From NCBI GenBank assembly GCA_017531305.1, contig JAFXLG010000047.1, positions 1 through 56,743 on the forward strand: DNA of 56,743 bases, in the 5' to 3' direction. The stretch comes from Alistipes sp. GTDB lineage: Bacteria > Bacteroidota > Bacteroidia > Bacteroidales > Rikenellaceae. The stretch's first letter is position 1. Every line of letters begins with the position of its first letter. The notes under the pieces are model-generated. The model did not search any database. It was not told the DNA's origin and worked only from the letters and a program-made list of their open reading frames with translations. The position numbers and the translations under genes were made by a program. Below, piece after piece: positions 44,379-53,273 of the stretch.

Positions 44379-45284
44379 TTATCTTGCCGCCTTTTCCATG
44401 CTGATTTTTTCAAGAATAGTCTTCTCTAAAGCGTTGATAATCGACTCCTTGACGTATGTTCGGCGGATGGCGATAGCAATACGGCGTGATGTAGCACCTT
44501 TGGCAAGGCTCTTGATCTGCTGTCGGCGTCCGATGGGTATGTATTCCAGAGCCATCTCTGGGATAATGGTCATCGAGGAGGTGCAATCCACGATTCTCAT
44601 CAGCGTGTCGAGTGATCCCGATTCGAAAGAGTAGTGTGATGGGACGCTTCGTCTTGCTTGGCACAATTCTATGATCTGGTCGCGCATACAGTTGCCTGGG
44701 CTAAGCAATATGAGATCCTTCATGTCGATATCTTCGATGCGGATATTTGAACGCTCGAAGAGTGGATTTGACTGCGAAACGTAGGCGTAGAATGTGTCGC
44801 TGAAAAGGTCGCGCTCGATAATTCCCTCGCCACAAGTACCACTCGCCACCAAAGCTGCATCTATGCGATCATGCTTCAGGGCTTCGATGATGTCTGCCGT
44901 CACCATCTCTCTGATTTCCAACTCAACACGAGGATATCGCTTGGCAAAATCAGGTATGAATTTATGGAGCAGATAAGGGGCGATAGTAGGGATCACGCCC
45001 AAGCGGATCTTACCTGTAGTTTCGCCTTTAAGTTCGGCAACAGATTCGCGGATGTAGTTGTAAGCACGCAAAGTCTCTTGGGCTTGAGCGATTACTACAG
45101 CTCCAGCTTCGGTAGGGATCACGGGCTTTTTTGTGCGATCCAAAAGTATTACGCCCAACTCCTCTTCCAGCGATTTAATCTGCATTGAGAGCGAAGGTTG
45201 CGTAACGAAGCAATGCTCCGAAGCGGCAGAAAAACTACCACAATTGGCAACCTCGATTAGGTATTGAAGTTGAATGATAGTCAT
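44379..45284 (-). CDS. oxyR: LysR-type redox regulator OxyR
   Basis: A 301-residue LysR-family regulator. The N-terminal helix-turn-helix reads LIEVANCGSFSAASEHCFVTQPSLS in parts, and the ligand domain carries the redox pair Cys199 and Cys208 in GNCMRDQIIELC, at the same positions as in E. coli OxyR. It should sense hydrogen peroxide by disulfide formation and activate antioxidant genes, none of which is in the window. It is divergent from trpS. Its promoter overlaps a palindrome (45317-45332). Confidence 0.92.
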   Translation of the reverse strand: MTIIQLQYLIEVANCGSFSAASEHCFVTQPSLSMQIKSLEEELGVILLDRTKKPVIPTEAGAVVIAQAQETLRAYNYIRESVAELKGETTGKIRLGVIPTIAPYLLHKFIPDFAKRYPRVELEIREMVTADIIEALKHDRIDAALVASGTCGEGIIERDLFSDTFYAYVSQSNPLFERSNIRIEDIDMKDLILLSPGNCMRDQIIELCQARRSVPSHYSFESGSLDTLMRIVDCTSSMTIIPEMALEYIPIGRRQQIKSLAKGATSRRIAIAIRRTYVKESIINALEKTILEKISMEKAAR

Positions 45285-45316
45285 AGTTATGGGGTTAGTT
45301 TTATTATTTAATTGCT

Positions 45317-45358
45317 ATTTGCTTTAGCAAATGTATAAAAAAAAATTATAGTATCAAA
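45317..45358 (-). promoter_or_regulatory. oxyR promoter with overlapping palindrome
   Basis: On the minus strand TTTG (45358-45355), 19-base spacer, then TACATTTG (45335-45328) form a full promoter. A palindrome ATTTGC-TTTA-GCAAAT (45317-45332) covers part of the -7 box and the expected start site, a plausible site for OxyR self-control (inferred). Confidence 0.6.
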
Positions 45359-45363
45359 GTTTT

Positions 45364-45394
45364 TTGGCTCATCGCCGATAAATTATTAATTTTG
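45364..45394 (+). promoter_or_regulatory. Promoter for trpS
   Basis: TTG (45364-45366), 20-base spacer, then TAATTTTG (45387-45394) form a full Bacteroidota promoter. The leader before trpS would be about 100 bases; I see no run of Trp codons or clear attenuator in it. Confidence 0.7.
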
Positions 45395-45499
45395 TAGTTA
45401 ATTCCTATATTATCTGTGCGCTCTGCTGATTAAATTTGGCTAAAAGCGTATGGTGTAAGGGGGTAAATCGGATTATAAACGTAAAATTACAATAGAAAA

Positions 45500-46588
45500 A
45501 TGGGAAAAATTATTCTTACGGGTGATCGCCCAACAGGTAAACTTCATTTGGGTCACTATGTGGGCTCACTTCGTCAGCGCGTTGAGTTGCAGAATTCAGG
45601 TGAATTCGAGAAGATATTTATCATGATTGCCGATGCTCAGGCTTTAACGGATAATGCCGATAATCCTGAGAAGGTGCGTCAGAATATCATCGAGGTGGCG
45701 TTGGACTATCTTTCGTGTGGCATAGATCCAACCAAATCGACAATTTTTATCCAGAGCATGGTACCAGAACTTACTGAGTTAGCATTTTACTATATGAATC
45801 TTGTTACGGTTGCTCGTTTGGAGCGCAACCCAACGGTAAAGAGCGAGATCGTGATGCGCGAGTTTGGTAAGTCTATCCCTGTGGGATTCTATACTTATCC
45901 TATCTCTCAGGCTTCGGATATCACCGCATTCCGTGCCACTACCGTGCCTGCGGGAGTGGATCAGGAGCCAATGATCGAGCAGACTCGTGAAATTGTCCAT
46001 AAGTTTAACTCAATCTATGGTGAGACTTTGGTTGAGCCAGAGATACTGTTGCCTAAGAATTCGGCTTGTTTGCGTCTGCCTGGAACAGATGGAAAGGCAA
46101 AAATGTCTAAATCTTTGGGAAATTGCATCTATTTGTCGGATTCGGCTGAAGATTTGCGTAAGAAGGTGATGAGCATGTACACTGATCCTAACCATATCCG
46201 TGTTGAAGATCCAGGATCAATCGAGGGTAACTGCGTATTTACATACCTCGATGCATTCTCTTGTGTTGATCATTTTGCTGAGTTTTGGTCTGATTATTCA
46301 TGTCTTGATGAGTTGAAGGCTCATTATCAGCGTGGCGGTTTGGGTGATGTGAAGGTTAAGAAGTTCCTCTATGCTGTTCTGCAGCAGATGTTGGAGCCTA
46401 TCCGCGCTCGCCGCAAGGAGTATGAGCAGGATATCGAGGGTGTATATGAGATCCTCAAGCGTGGTTGCGAGGTTGCTCGTGCCGAGGCTGCTGAGACGTT
46501 GAATATGGTTCGTAACTCGATGAAAATTAATTACTTCGAGGATTTGGACTTGATCCGCGAGCAGGCTCAGATGTATAAGGCTAAGTAA
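45500..46588 (+). CDS. trpS: Tryptophanyl-tRNA synthetase
   Basis: A 362-residue class I synthetase. The HIGH-type motif is KLHLGHYVGSL and the KMSKS motif is GKAKMSKSLGN; between them lies the SQASDITAFRA and VPAGVDQEPMIEQTRE region that contacts tryptophan and ATP. Length is slightly above the E. coli enzyme (334). It is transcribed away from oxyR and precedes a ClC channel gene by 26 bases. Confidence 0.95.
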   Translation: MGKIILTGDRPTGKLHLGHYVGSLRQRVELQNSGEFEKIFIMIADAQALTDNADNPEKVRQNIIEVALDYLSCGIDPTKSTIFIQSMVPELTELAFYYMNLVTVARLERNPTVKSEIVMREFGKSIPVGFYTYPISQASDITAFRATTVPAGVDQEPMIEQTREIVHKFNSIYGETLVEPEILLPKNSACLRLPGTDGKAKMSKSLGNCIYLSDSAEDLRKKVMSMYTDPNHIRVEDPGSIEGNCVFTYLDAFSCVDHFAEFWSDYSCLDELKAHYQRGGLGDVKVKKFLYAVLQQMLEPIRARRKEYEQDIEGVYEILKRGCEVARAEAAETLNMVRNSMKINYFEDLDLIREQAQMYKAK

Positions 46589-46614
46589 GAAATTTTGTAA
46601 TAACTTTTTAGGGA

Positions 46615-48408
46615 ATGTCGCTGATTCCGATTGGACTAATAACTCGTCTAAGAGATCTTCTACAGCGGTTGCGTCATCGTCTGAGTGATCGTCAGATGAT
46701 GTTGTTGCTTGCCGTTGTGGTAGGTGTGCTTGCTGGTGCGGGAACGTGTATTTTTGAGGTGCTTTTGCATTTGGTACGTTCGGCTTTGGTGACTTGGTTT
46801 CCTGCGAGTGAAGCTCAATTCCTGTTCCTGATATATCCAGCCATCGGTATTATTCTGGCTACGCTTTTTGTTAAATATGTGGTCAAGGATCATATCTCGG
46901 AGGGTGTTACCAGAGTGCTCTACGCCATGTCTCGCAAGGATTCGCGTATCGCCTCTCATAATTGCTGGACATCTATCGTAGGTGGTGCTACGACAATCGG
47001 TTTCGGAGGATCTGTCGGACCAGAGGCTCCTATCGTGTTGACGGGTGCTGCCATAGGCTCCAATGTGGGTAAGGTTGCCAAACTCAATTATAAGGAGCTA
47101 ACCTTGCTCTTGTGTTGTGGCGCAGGTGCTGCCGTGGCGGCGATCTTCAAAGCACCGATTACGGGAGTGGTCTTTGTGTTGGAGATCCTGATGTTGGATA
47201 TCACAGCTTCATCGGTAATCCCGTTGTTGATAGCCTCTATTACAGCAACTACCGTTGCATTGATGTTCCGAGGCTTCGATCCTATTATTTCGGTGACTCT
47301 ATCCGCTTCAGATGCTTTCCAACTGGCTCAGATCCCGCTTTACGTCTTGTTGGGCGTGTGTTGTGGTCTGATGTCATATTATTTTACCGAGGTAAACTCT
47401 ATTGTAGGCAAATTTGTGAAGAATATCTCTTCGCAATATAAGCGATGGGGCTTTGCTGGAGCATTGTTGGGAATTATGATTTTTATCTTCCCACCACTCT
47501 ATGGAGAGGGATATGAGGGTATGACAGCATTGATGCATGGTAATGTGGAGAATCTGTTCGATAATTCGTTATTCTATAAGTTCAGAACTATAGAGTGGGT
47601 TGCCATCATATATGTCATTGCCATCATGTTCGGTAAGGTTGTGGCTATGGCTACCACCAATGCAGCAGGTGGTGTGGGAGGTACGTTTGCTCCTTCGCTT
47701 TTTGTGGGTGCATTTATGGGTGCTACGGTGGCTCTGGTGTGTAATGTGCTTTTCGATTGGCATATTTCGGTTGTGTCATTTACTCTGGTCGGTATGGCGG
47801 GTGTAATGGCAGGCGTGATGAAGGCTCCGCTTACCTCAATATTCCTTATTGCCGAGCTTTCCAACGGTTATGGCTTGTTCATCCCGCTGATGATTGTTGC
47901 ATGTATCGCCTTTGCCGTAGATTACACTCTGGATCGCGATTCGATCTATACCAAGCAGCTGCGTATGCGCGGTGAGTTGCTCACTCACGATAAGGATCAG
48001 TCGGTATTTGTGTTCCTTAGTCTGGAGAAACTCATGGAGACCGATTTTATCCGTATTCGCGAGTCGATGACTTTGGGCGATTTGGTGCATATCATCTCTT
48101 CGGCGCGCAGAAATATTTTCCCCGTAATAGATAATTTCGGTCACCTCTTGGGCGTTGTTCAATTGGATGACTTACGAGAAGATATGTTCAAACGTGACAA
48201 GTGGGGACGCTCTATTATCCATTACATGATACAACCACCTTACAAAATCCTTGAGCATGAACAGGTTCAGAGTATTCTGCCTCACTTCGAGGAGAATCAC
48301 ACTTGGATGTTGCCTGTGGTGGATAAAAACAATCGTTATTTAGGATTTATATCCAAATCGCGTATTCTGAATGCCTACCGCGAAGCGTTGGTAAAGATCT
48401 CTCAATAG
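46615..48408 (+). CDS. ClC-family chloride channel/antiporter with CBS domains
   Basis: A 597-residue membrane protein. About ten or more helices form a ClC fold, with the ion-gate segment GGSVGPEAPIVLTGAAIGSN containing the gating glutamate, and the second signature GGVGGTFAPSLFVGAFMGA. The C-terminal 150 residues carry two CBS-type segments (SMTLGDLVHIISSARRNIFPVID and the later HTWMLPVVDKNNRYLGFISK, in parts), which often bind adenine nucleotides. The gating glutamate suggests an H+/Cl- antiporter instead of a channel. It lies between trpS and a HAD gene. Confidence 0.9.
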   Translation: MSLIPIGLITRLRDLLQRLRHRLSDRQMMLLLAVVVGVLAGAGTCIFEVLLHLVRSALVTWFPASEAQFLFLIYPAIGIILATLFVKYVVKDHISEGVTRVLYAMSRKDSRIASHNCWTSIVGGATTIGFGGSVGPEAPIVLTGAAIGSNVGKVAKLNYKELTLLLCCGAGAAVAAIFKAPITGVVFVLEILMLDITASSVIPLLIASITATTVALMFRGFDPIISVTLSASDAFQLAQIPLYVLLGVCCGLMSYYFTEVNSIVGKFVKNISSQYKRWGFAGALLGIMIFIFPPLYGEGYEGMTALMHGNVENLFDNSLFYKFRTIEWVAIIYVIAIMFGKVVAMATTNAAGGVGGTFAPSLFVGAFMGATVALVCNVLFDWHISVVSFTLVGMAGVMAGVMKAPLTSIFLIAELSNGYGLFIPLMIVACIAFAVDYTLDRDSIYTKQLRMRGELLTHDKDQSVFVFLSLEKLMETDFIRIRESMTLGDLVHIISSARRNIFPVIDNFGHLLGVVQLDDLREDMFKRDKWGRSIIHYMIQPPYKILEHEQVQSILPHFEENHTWMLPVVDKNNRYLGFISKSRILNAYREALVKISQ

Positions 48409-48435
48409 AAAGTCGTGACTAAGTTAAACTGTTAA

Positions 48436-49056
48436 ATGAAGAGTGCTATGATTAAGAATGTAGTTTTCGATTTCGGAGGTGTATTGGTTGATTGGAATCC
48501 CCGACACTTATACGACAAGTATTTCGGCGATAGCGAAAAGAGCGAGTGGTTCTTGGATAATATATGTACCTACGATTGGAATATACAGATGGATGGTGGT
48601 AAGCCATTTGCAGAGGGCGTTGCCGAGATGGTCGAGAAGTTCCCTGAGCATAAGGAGGCTATCGAGATCTATCATACACGTTGGACCGAGATGATCAGTG
48701 GCGAGATTGAAGGTACGGCAGATTTGGTACGCCGACTCAAGACTGCTGGATATGGCGTATATGGTCTGACTAATTGGTCAAACGAGACATATCCTTTTAT
48801 TCGAGATAAGTATTCTATCTTTGCAGAGTTTGACGGAATAGTTGTTTCGGGTGATGAAAAGTTGCTCAAACCCGATCCTGCGATCTATGATTGCCTGCTT
48901 AGCCGATATGGATTAAAGGCTGAAGAGTCGGTGTTTATAGACGATAATGTGGCAAATGTTGCGGGTGCAATGGTTGTTGGTATGTATGCCATACAGTTCA
49001 AAGATGCCAAGCAGGTAGAGGATCAGCTCCGTTTACAGTTTGAATTGAAGTTTTAG
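48436..49056 (+). CDS. HAD-superfamily hydrolase (subfamily IA, YihX-like)
   Basis: A 206-residue HAD phosphatase. The nucleophile motif is VVFDFGGVLVDW; the GLTNWS motif supplies the serine/threonine, KLLKPDPAIYD the lysine and VFIDDN the metal aspartates. The replacement of the usual second aspartate by Gly in DFG is typical of the YihX/HAD-IA variant group, which includes sugar-phosphate phosphatases and dehalogenases. The substrate cannot be read from sequence. An ATG four codons downstream (48448) fits the usual family start better. It follows the ClC gene by 27 bases. Confidence 0.83.
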   Translation: MKSAMIKNVVFDFGGVLVDWNPRHLYDKYFGDSEKSEWFLDNICTYDWNIQMDGGKPFAEGVAEMVEKFPEHKEAIEIYHTRWTEMISGEIEGTADLVRRLKTAGYGVYGLTNWSNETYPFIRDKYSIFAEFDGIVVSGDEKLLKPDPAIYDCLLSRYGLKAEESVFIDDNVANVAGAMVVGMYAIQFKDAKQVEDQLRLQFELKF

Positions 49057-49076
49057 GAGGAGTCCCCTCTATTGAA

Positions 49077-49110
49077 TAGGGCAACACTTAAGAAAGAAAG
49101 TGTTGCCCTA
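49077..49110. terminator. Hairpin between HAD gene and DUF456 gene
   Basis: A perfect 13-bp stem, TAGGGCAACACTT (49077-49089) with AAGTGTTGCCCTA (49098-49110) and an 8-base loop, lies between two converging genes. It lacks a good T-run on either strand, so it may act as a 3' end stabiliser as well as a terminator. Confidence 0.6.
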
Positions 49111-49134
49111 CTTATTTGAATTCAATCGCTACAT

Positions 49135-49635
49135 CTATACGATGGACTTTATTAGCTCAAATAGATCCTTCCAGATGTAATACATCATCCAGCCTGCAGC
49201 GATTAGCTTGATGCCCGTGCCGACAAAAAACGATAGCAGAGAGCCGAATCCCACAATCAATGCCTTGTCCAGAGGTCTGCGTTCGTTGATCATCTCGCCC
49301 ACGACTGCTCCCACAAATGGTCCCATCACAATGCCGATTGGTCCCATCACAACAGCACCTATCAATACTCCTATGGTTGCTCCCATAATGCCAACTTTTG
49401 ATCCGCCAAAGACCTTACTGAAATAGCCTGGGAGGATGTAATCCAAAATAATGACAATGAGAGATATAGCACCCCAAAGCCATAGCGTTCCTTCGCTGAT
49501 GGATGAATGTTCGGTACAAAACGCTAACACAAGTCCCGCATACGAAAGTATTGTCCCTGGGATGATGGGAACAACAGCTCCGATGATGCCGACAACACCA
49601 CAGATGATGGCTGATATGGCTAAAAAGGTATCCAA
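49135..49635 (-). CDS. DUF456 family membrane protein
   Basis: A 166-residue protein with about five glycine-rich transmembrane segments. The GVVGIIGAVVPIIPGTILSYAGL start, quoted here in parts, and the repeated GAVVMGPIGIVMGPFVGAVVGE stretch match DUF456. Function is unknown; the family is widespread in Bacteroidota. It is the last gene of the run panC-panD-DUF456. Confidence 0.83.
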   Translation of the reverse strand: MDTFLAISAIICGVVGIIGAVVPIIPGTILSYAGLVLAFCTEHSSISEGTLWLWGAISLIVIILDYILPGYFSKVFGGSKVGIMGATIGVLIGAVVMGPIGIVMGPFVGAVVGEMINERRPLDKALIVGFGSLLSFFVGTGIKLIAAGWMMYYIWKDLFELIKSIV

Positions 49636-49646
49636 TGTTTATCCCT

Positions 49647-50000
49647 TTATTTTACGAGATGGTTTGTTGCTGAGTCGGGGAAAATTACAGAAGGCTTAAA
49701 CTGCTTTGCCTCCTCGAAATCCATCAAGGCGTACGATACGATGATAACAAGGTCATCTACCTGTACCTTGCGAGCTGCTGCACCATTCAGACAGACGCAT
49801 CCGCTACCTCGCTCACCCTTGATGATGTAGGTCTCCAGACGCTCACCGTTGTTGATGTCCAAAATCTGTACCTTTTCTCCTTCGATCATGTTTGCCGCAT
49901 CGAGCAGATCCTCATCAATGGTGATGCTTCCAACGTAATTCAGGTTTGCCTGAGTTACTCTTACGCGATGAATCTTCGACTTTAAAACTTCGATCATCAT
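49647..50000 (-). CDS. panD: Aspartate 1-decarboxylase proenzyme
   Basis: A 117-residue pyruvoyl enzyme that makes beta-alanine. The self-cleavage site is Gly24-Ser25 in NYVGSITID; the [15 protein letters not shown] segment matches the family core. Length is typical. The start could be either of the first two Met codons. It lies 3 bases after panC, so both steps feeding pantothenate are co-transcribed. Confidence 0.95.
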   Translation of the reverse strand: MMIEVLKSKIHRVRVTQANLNYVGSITIDEDLLDAANMIEGEKVQILDINNGERLETYIIKGERGSGCVCLNGAAARKVQVDDLVIIVSYALMDFEEAKQFKPSVIFPDSATNHLVK

Positions 50001-50003
50001 GGT

Positions 50004-50840
50004 TTATTTGATTTTTACATTATCTATGAGTCGTATCTCTCCAGCTTGTACCGCAATACATCCCTGCACTCTCTCGCTCTGCTCCCAAGAGCTGACCTCT
50101 TGTAGCGATAGCGCATCTACAGCCTGGAAATAGATAACCTTCAAAAGTCCGCTCTTCTCTACCTCGCCGATAACCCATTGTGTGAGTTGCTGAGGCGATA
50201 ATGTCGCAGCCTTCTCTGCACACTGCTTCAGAGTGGCATATATCTCAGGTGCGGCAGCACGATGCTCCTTAGTCAAAAGTAAGTTGCGCGATGAGAGGGC
50301 AAGACCATCGGTGTCGCGGATGATAGGACACTCCACGATCTCAACATCCAGATTGAGCTGCTTGATCATGGCTTTGATTACTGCGATCTGCTGAAAATCC
50401 TTCTCGCCAAAATATGCCTTGCCGGGCTTTACTATGTCGAACAAGCGACTGACAACCTGCGCTACGCCATTGAAGTGACCTGGGCGTGTTGCACCCTCCA
50501 TCACCTTGTCGATCAATCCGAAATCAAATTGGCGGGTATCAGGCTCGGGGTAAATCTCCTCGGTGGTAGGCATCAGCACGTAATCGGCTCCCGCCTGAGC
50601 GAGTGTGGCAAGGTCTGCCTCGGGTGTACGAGGATAGTTCTTGAGATCTGTCTTATCATTAAACTGAGTAGGGTTCACAAATACGCTGACCACTACTATC
50701 TGGCACTCTCGGCGTGCCTTCTCCACCAATGAACGATGACCAGCATGTAGTGCTCCCATGGTGGGGACGAATCCAATCTCGGATGGCTTATGATTAGCCA
50801 ACTCTTGTTGTAACTCTCTTACTTTATCAAAAGTTTTCAT
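50004..50840 (-). CDS. panC: Pantothenate synthetase
   Basis: A 278-residue ATP-dependent ligase joining pantoate and beta-alanine. The N-terminal VPTMGALHAGHRSLV (HxGH site) and FGEKDFQQIAVIKAMIKQLN segments are typical, as is the DTDGLALSSRN loop. panD follows directly. panB is not in the window. Confidence 0.95.
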   Translation of the reverse strand: MKTFDKVRELQQELANHKPSEIGFVPTMGALHAGHRSLVEKARRECQIVVVSVFVNPTQFNDKTDLKNYPRTPEADLATLAQAGADYVLMPTTEEIYPEPDTRQFDFGLIDKVMEGATRPGHFNGVAQVVSRLFDIVKPGKAYFGEKDFQQIAVIKAMIKQLNLDVEIVECPIIRDTDGLALSSRNLLLTKEHRAAAPEIYATLKQCAEKAATLSPQQLTQWVIGEVEKSGLLKVIYFQAVDALSLQEVSSWEQSERVQGCIAVQAGEIRLIDNVKIK

Positions 50841-50862
50841 TAGTCTGTTTATAAAACTGCGA

Positions 50863-50870
50863 CAAAGTTA
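50863..50870 (-). promoter_or_regulatory. Promoter -7 box for panC-panD
   Basis: On the minus strand TAACTTTG (50870-50863) matches the consensus, 22 bases before the panC start. No TTG at the expected place. Confidence 0.5.
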
Positions 50871-50924
50871 TATAATAATATCGGAATTAAAAATTCCATA
50901 CGCCGATAAAAATGTTTTATATAG

Positions 50925-50955
50925 AAAAAAGTCCCCTGCAAAGGAGGACTTTTTT
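50925..50955 (-). terminator. Terminator after the dipeptidyl peptidase gene
   Basis: AAAAAAGTCC (50925-50934) pairs with GGACTTTTTT (50946-50955), with T-runs on both strands; it lies 30 bases after the stop codon. Confidence 0.8.
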
Positions 50956-50985
50956 GCAAAATAAGTTCTTTTTCGGATCAGCCAC

Positions 50986-53031
50986 TTAGTTAATCGAAGG
51001 CAAGAACGAATAGTTCTTCGAGTAGTCGAGCATCTGCTCTGTGTAGTTGTACTTATAGACCAACTTCACATCTGTCACCTTACCATCCTGCATTACAAGC
51101 TCATAATCTGGGTTAACAAAACCGCTGTAAGGCTCAATTCCCAATTTGTTGTAACGCTCCAAAACCTCCTTGTGCAATTCGGGGTCAATCTTGACTGCGT
51201 AGTTCTCAACCAACTTGCGTCCGGCCTCATAATCGCCCTTCGACTTAATGCGCTGTACTTCCTTGAGGAGCTCGCCAAAGAGCTTGCGCAAAGCCTGGAA
51301 GTCGTTGACAACCAGATATGACTTGCCATCCTTCTTTACCCATTCGATGACGTTGTCTTTCTTACCCTTTTCGTAGCACCACTCGGCGATGAGCTTGCGG
51401 TTACGCATGTGAGACTCCTCGACATCCTTGCCAAGTTCGATACGAGAGAACTGAGTCATCATTCCATTCATGATATAATCGGCATACTGTGCCCATGCAA
51501 CATCGAGCGATGGGATCAACCCAATCTCAACCATCTTAGGATCACCTAAATAGTAGAGTCCAAAGAGATCTGCGCGAGCCTCCTCCAAAGTTGAGGTGTA
51601 GTTCTTCAACTCGCCACCCTTTGTTCCAGGTGCCAACTGACCAGAACCGTGACCCGAGCACTCGTGAAGGTCGGTGTGGAGGTCATCTGCAAGCTTACCA
51701 TGCTTCTTGATGCGCTCACGATCCTCCTCGCGGAGCATAAACTCCTCGTTAAAGCCGTTGCCCTGCGCAGCCTTATCGTAGGCGTATGTAATGTTGTCGA
51801 TAGTTACCGACTTTGAGCCATACTCCTTACGGATCCAATCTGCATTTGGCAGGTTGATGCCGATAGGGGTAGAAGGGTAGCAATCTCCACCCAACATAGC
51901 TACTGTGATAACCTTAGCCGATACGCCCTTAACCTCCTTTTTGCGGAATGCAGGGTCGATAGGCGCGTTATCCTCAAACCACTGTGCGTTCTCCGATATA
52001 ATCTGAGTGCGGCGGCAAGCTACACTATCCATGAAGTTTACCGTACCCTCCCATGAAGCCTTGCGACCGAGTGGATCACCGTAATCCTCGATAAAACCAT
52101 TGACGAAATCTACGTTCGACACATTGTCGCCCACCCAAAGGATGTTGTAACGGTCAAACTCTCTCAAATCACCTGTGCGGTAGTAGTTGATCAGGGCATT
52201 GATGATGCTCTTCTGAGGCTCCTCAGCCACTGCTGCGGCCTTCTCCAGCCAGAATACAATCTGCTGGATGGCAGATGAGTACATACCGCCCAACTTCCAT
52301 GTGCGCTCCACGATATTGCCCTTCTCATCCTTCATGAGTTTAGAGTTGAGTCCGTATGAAATAGGACGAGGATCATTCTGGTCGATAAGCTCCGTGTAGA
52401 ACTTATCTACCTCCTTCATGGTTACACCCTCATAGTAGTTGCAAGCTGACTCAGTAACCATATCTACACCATCCTTTTGGTTGAGGCGAGTAGAGTATAG
52501 TTTCTCATCAAAGATGATGTTGTAGAGCAGCTCCTTCTCAATCTTTAACTCCTGTGGATCAACATATTTATCTACCTGCTGCGAGAACCATGTGCGAGGG
52601 AACTCAGCGCGGAATTTGTCGTTAGAGTAGTGGTGGTGAATACCATTTGCAAACCACACCTTCTTGAGATACTTCTCCATAGCCTTAAATTCTGCCGAGG
52701 TACGATCTCCCTCATATTTGGTGTAGATTGATTCCAGCGTACGGCGGATGGTGAGGTTGTATTTAAAATTCTGGTCAAAGAGGATATCTCGACCACACTT
52801 GGTGGCTTGAGCCAGATAGTAGATCAGCTCCTTCTGGTTGAGTGGTAGATTCTCAAATCCTGGAACTTCATAACGCAATACCTTGATATCGTCAAACTTA
52901 TCCAATATCCAAGGCATCTGCTCCGATGTTTGCTCCTGCTCTACAGTCGGAGTAGTCTGGCGACATGAGTTGAAGGTAGAGAGTGTCAGTGTCATAATGA
53001 TTGCAATTAAAAATGCACGGGTCTTTTGCAT
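50986..53031 (-). CDS. Dipeptidyl peptidase III (peptidase family M49), lipoprotein
   Basis: A 681-residue zinc exopeptidase removing dipeptides from peptide N-termini. The M49 motif HExxGH is His456-Glu-Cys-Ser-Gly-His461, followed by the second motif EEARADLFG (family: EECRA-D/E). The N-terminus has a hydrophobic signal stretch ending FNSC with Cys23, a likely lipoprotein site, so the enzyme should be exported and membrane-anchored, as known for Bacteroides homologues. It has its own promoter and terminator. Confidence 0.9.
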   Translation of the reverse strand: MQKTRAFLIAIIMTLTLSTFNSCRQTTPTVEQEQTSEQMPWILDKFDDIKVLRYEVPGFENLPLNQKELIYYLAQATKCGRDILFDQNFKYNLTIRRTLESIYTKYEGDRTSAEFKAMEKYLKKVWFANGIHHHYSNDKFRAEFPRTWFSQQVDKYVDPQELKIEKELLYNIIFDEKLYSTRLNQKDGVDMVTESACNYYEGVTMKEVDKFYTELIDQNDPRPISYGLNSKLMKDEKGNIVERTWKLGGMYSSAIQQIVFWLEKAAAVAEEPQKSIINALINYYRTGDLREFDRYNILWVGDNVSNVDFVNGFIEDYGDPLGRKASWEGTVNFMDSVACRRTQIISENAQWFEDNAPIDPAFRKKEVKGVSAKVITVAMLGGDCYPSTPIGINLPNADWIRKEYGSKSVTIDNITYAYDKAAQGNGFNEEFMLREEDRERIKKHGKLADDLHTDLHECSGHGSGQLAPGTKGGELKNYTSTLEEARADLFGLYYLGDPKMVEIGLIPSLDVAWAQYADYIMNGMMTQFSRIELGKDVEESHMRNRKLIAEWCYEKGKKDNVIEWVKKDGKSYLVVNDFQALRKLFGELLKEVQRIKSKGDYEAGRKLVENYAVKIDPELHKEVLERYNKLGIEPYSGFVNPDYELVMQDGKVTDVKLVYKYNYTEQMLDYSKNYSFLPSIN

Positions 53032-53142
53032 AGTTTCCGTTGTTATTTTAAGTTTTCGTTTGTTATCAATCGCCGCCGATTCCTTTATCCTTGTCGCTTT
53101 GTGAAGCGTGGTAAGAACTCTTCTTTAGGGCGATATTCGTTC

Positions 53143-53174
53143 CAAAGGTATTGATTTTTTCTTATATACTCCAA
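53143..53174 (-). promoter_or_regulatory. Promoter for the dipeptidyl peptidase gene
   Basis: On the minus strand TTG (53174-53172), 21-base spacer, then TACCTTTG (53150-53143) form a Bacteroidota promoter. The leader is about 105 bases. Nothing else is seen in the gap except the cysQ terminator. Confidence 0.6.
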
Positions 53175-53204
53175 TTTAGAGCATGAAAATGTGATGTGAT
53201 ATAA

Positions 53205-53249
53205 TAAAAACAGACCTCCAAAGCCTAATCTAAGCCTTTGGAGGTCTGT
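53205..53249 (-). terminator. Terminator after cysQ
   Basis: ACAGACCTCCAAAG (53210-53223) pairs with CTTTGGAGGTCTGT (53236-53249), 14 perfect base pairs; on the minus strand it is followed by TTTTATT. Confidence 0.85.
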
Positions 53250-53273
53250 CGTTTGTGTACGACGGATGTGCGT

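Noticed and set aside
45395-45499. Tryptophan attenuator or T-box in the trpS leader
   Set aside because: No leader peptide with Trp codons, no T-box sequence and no terminator hairpin are seen.
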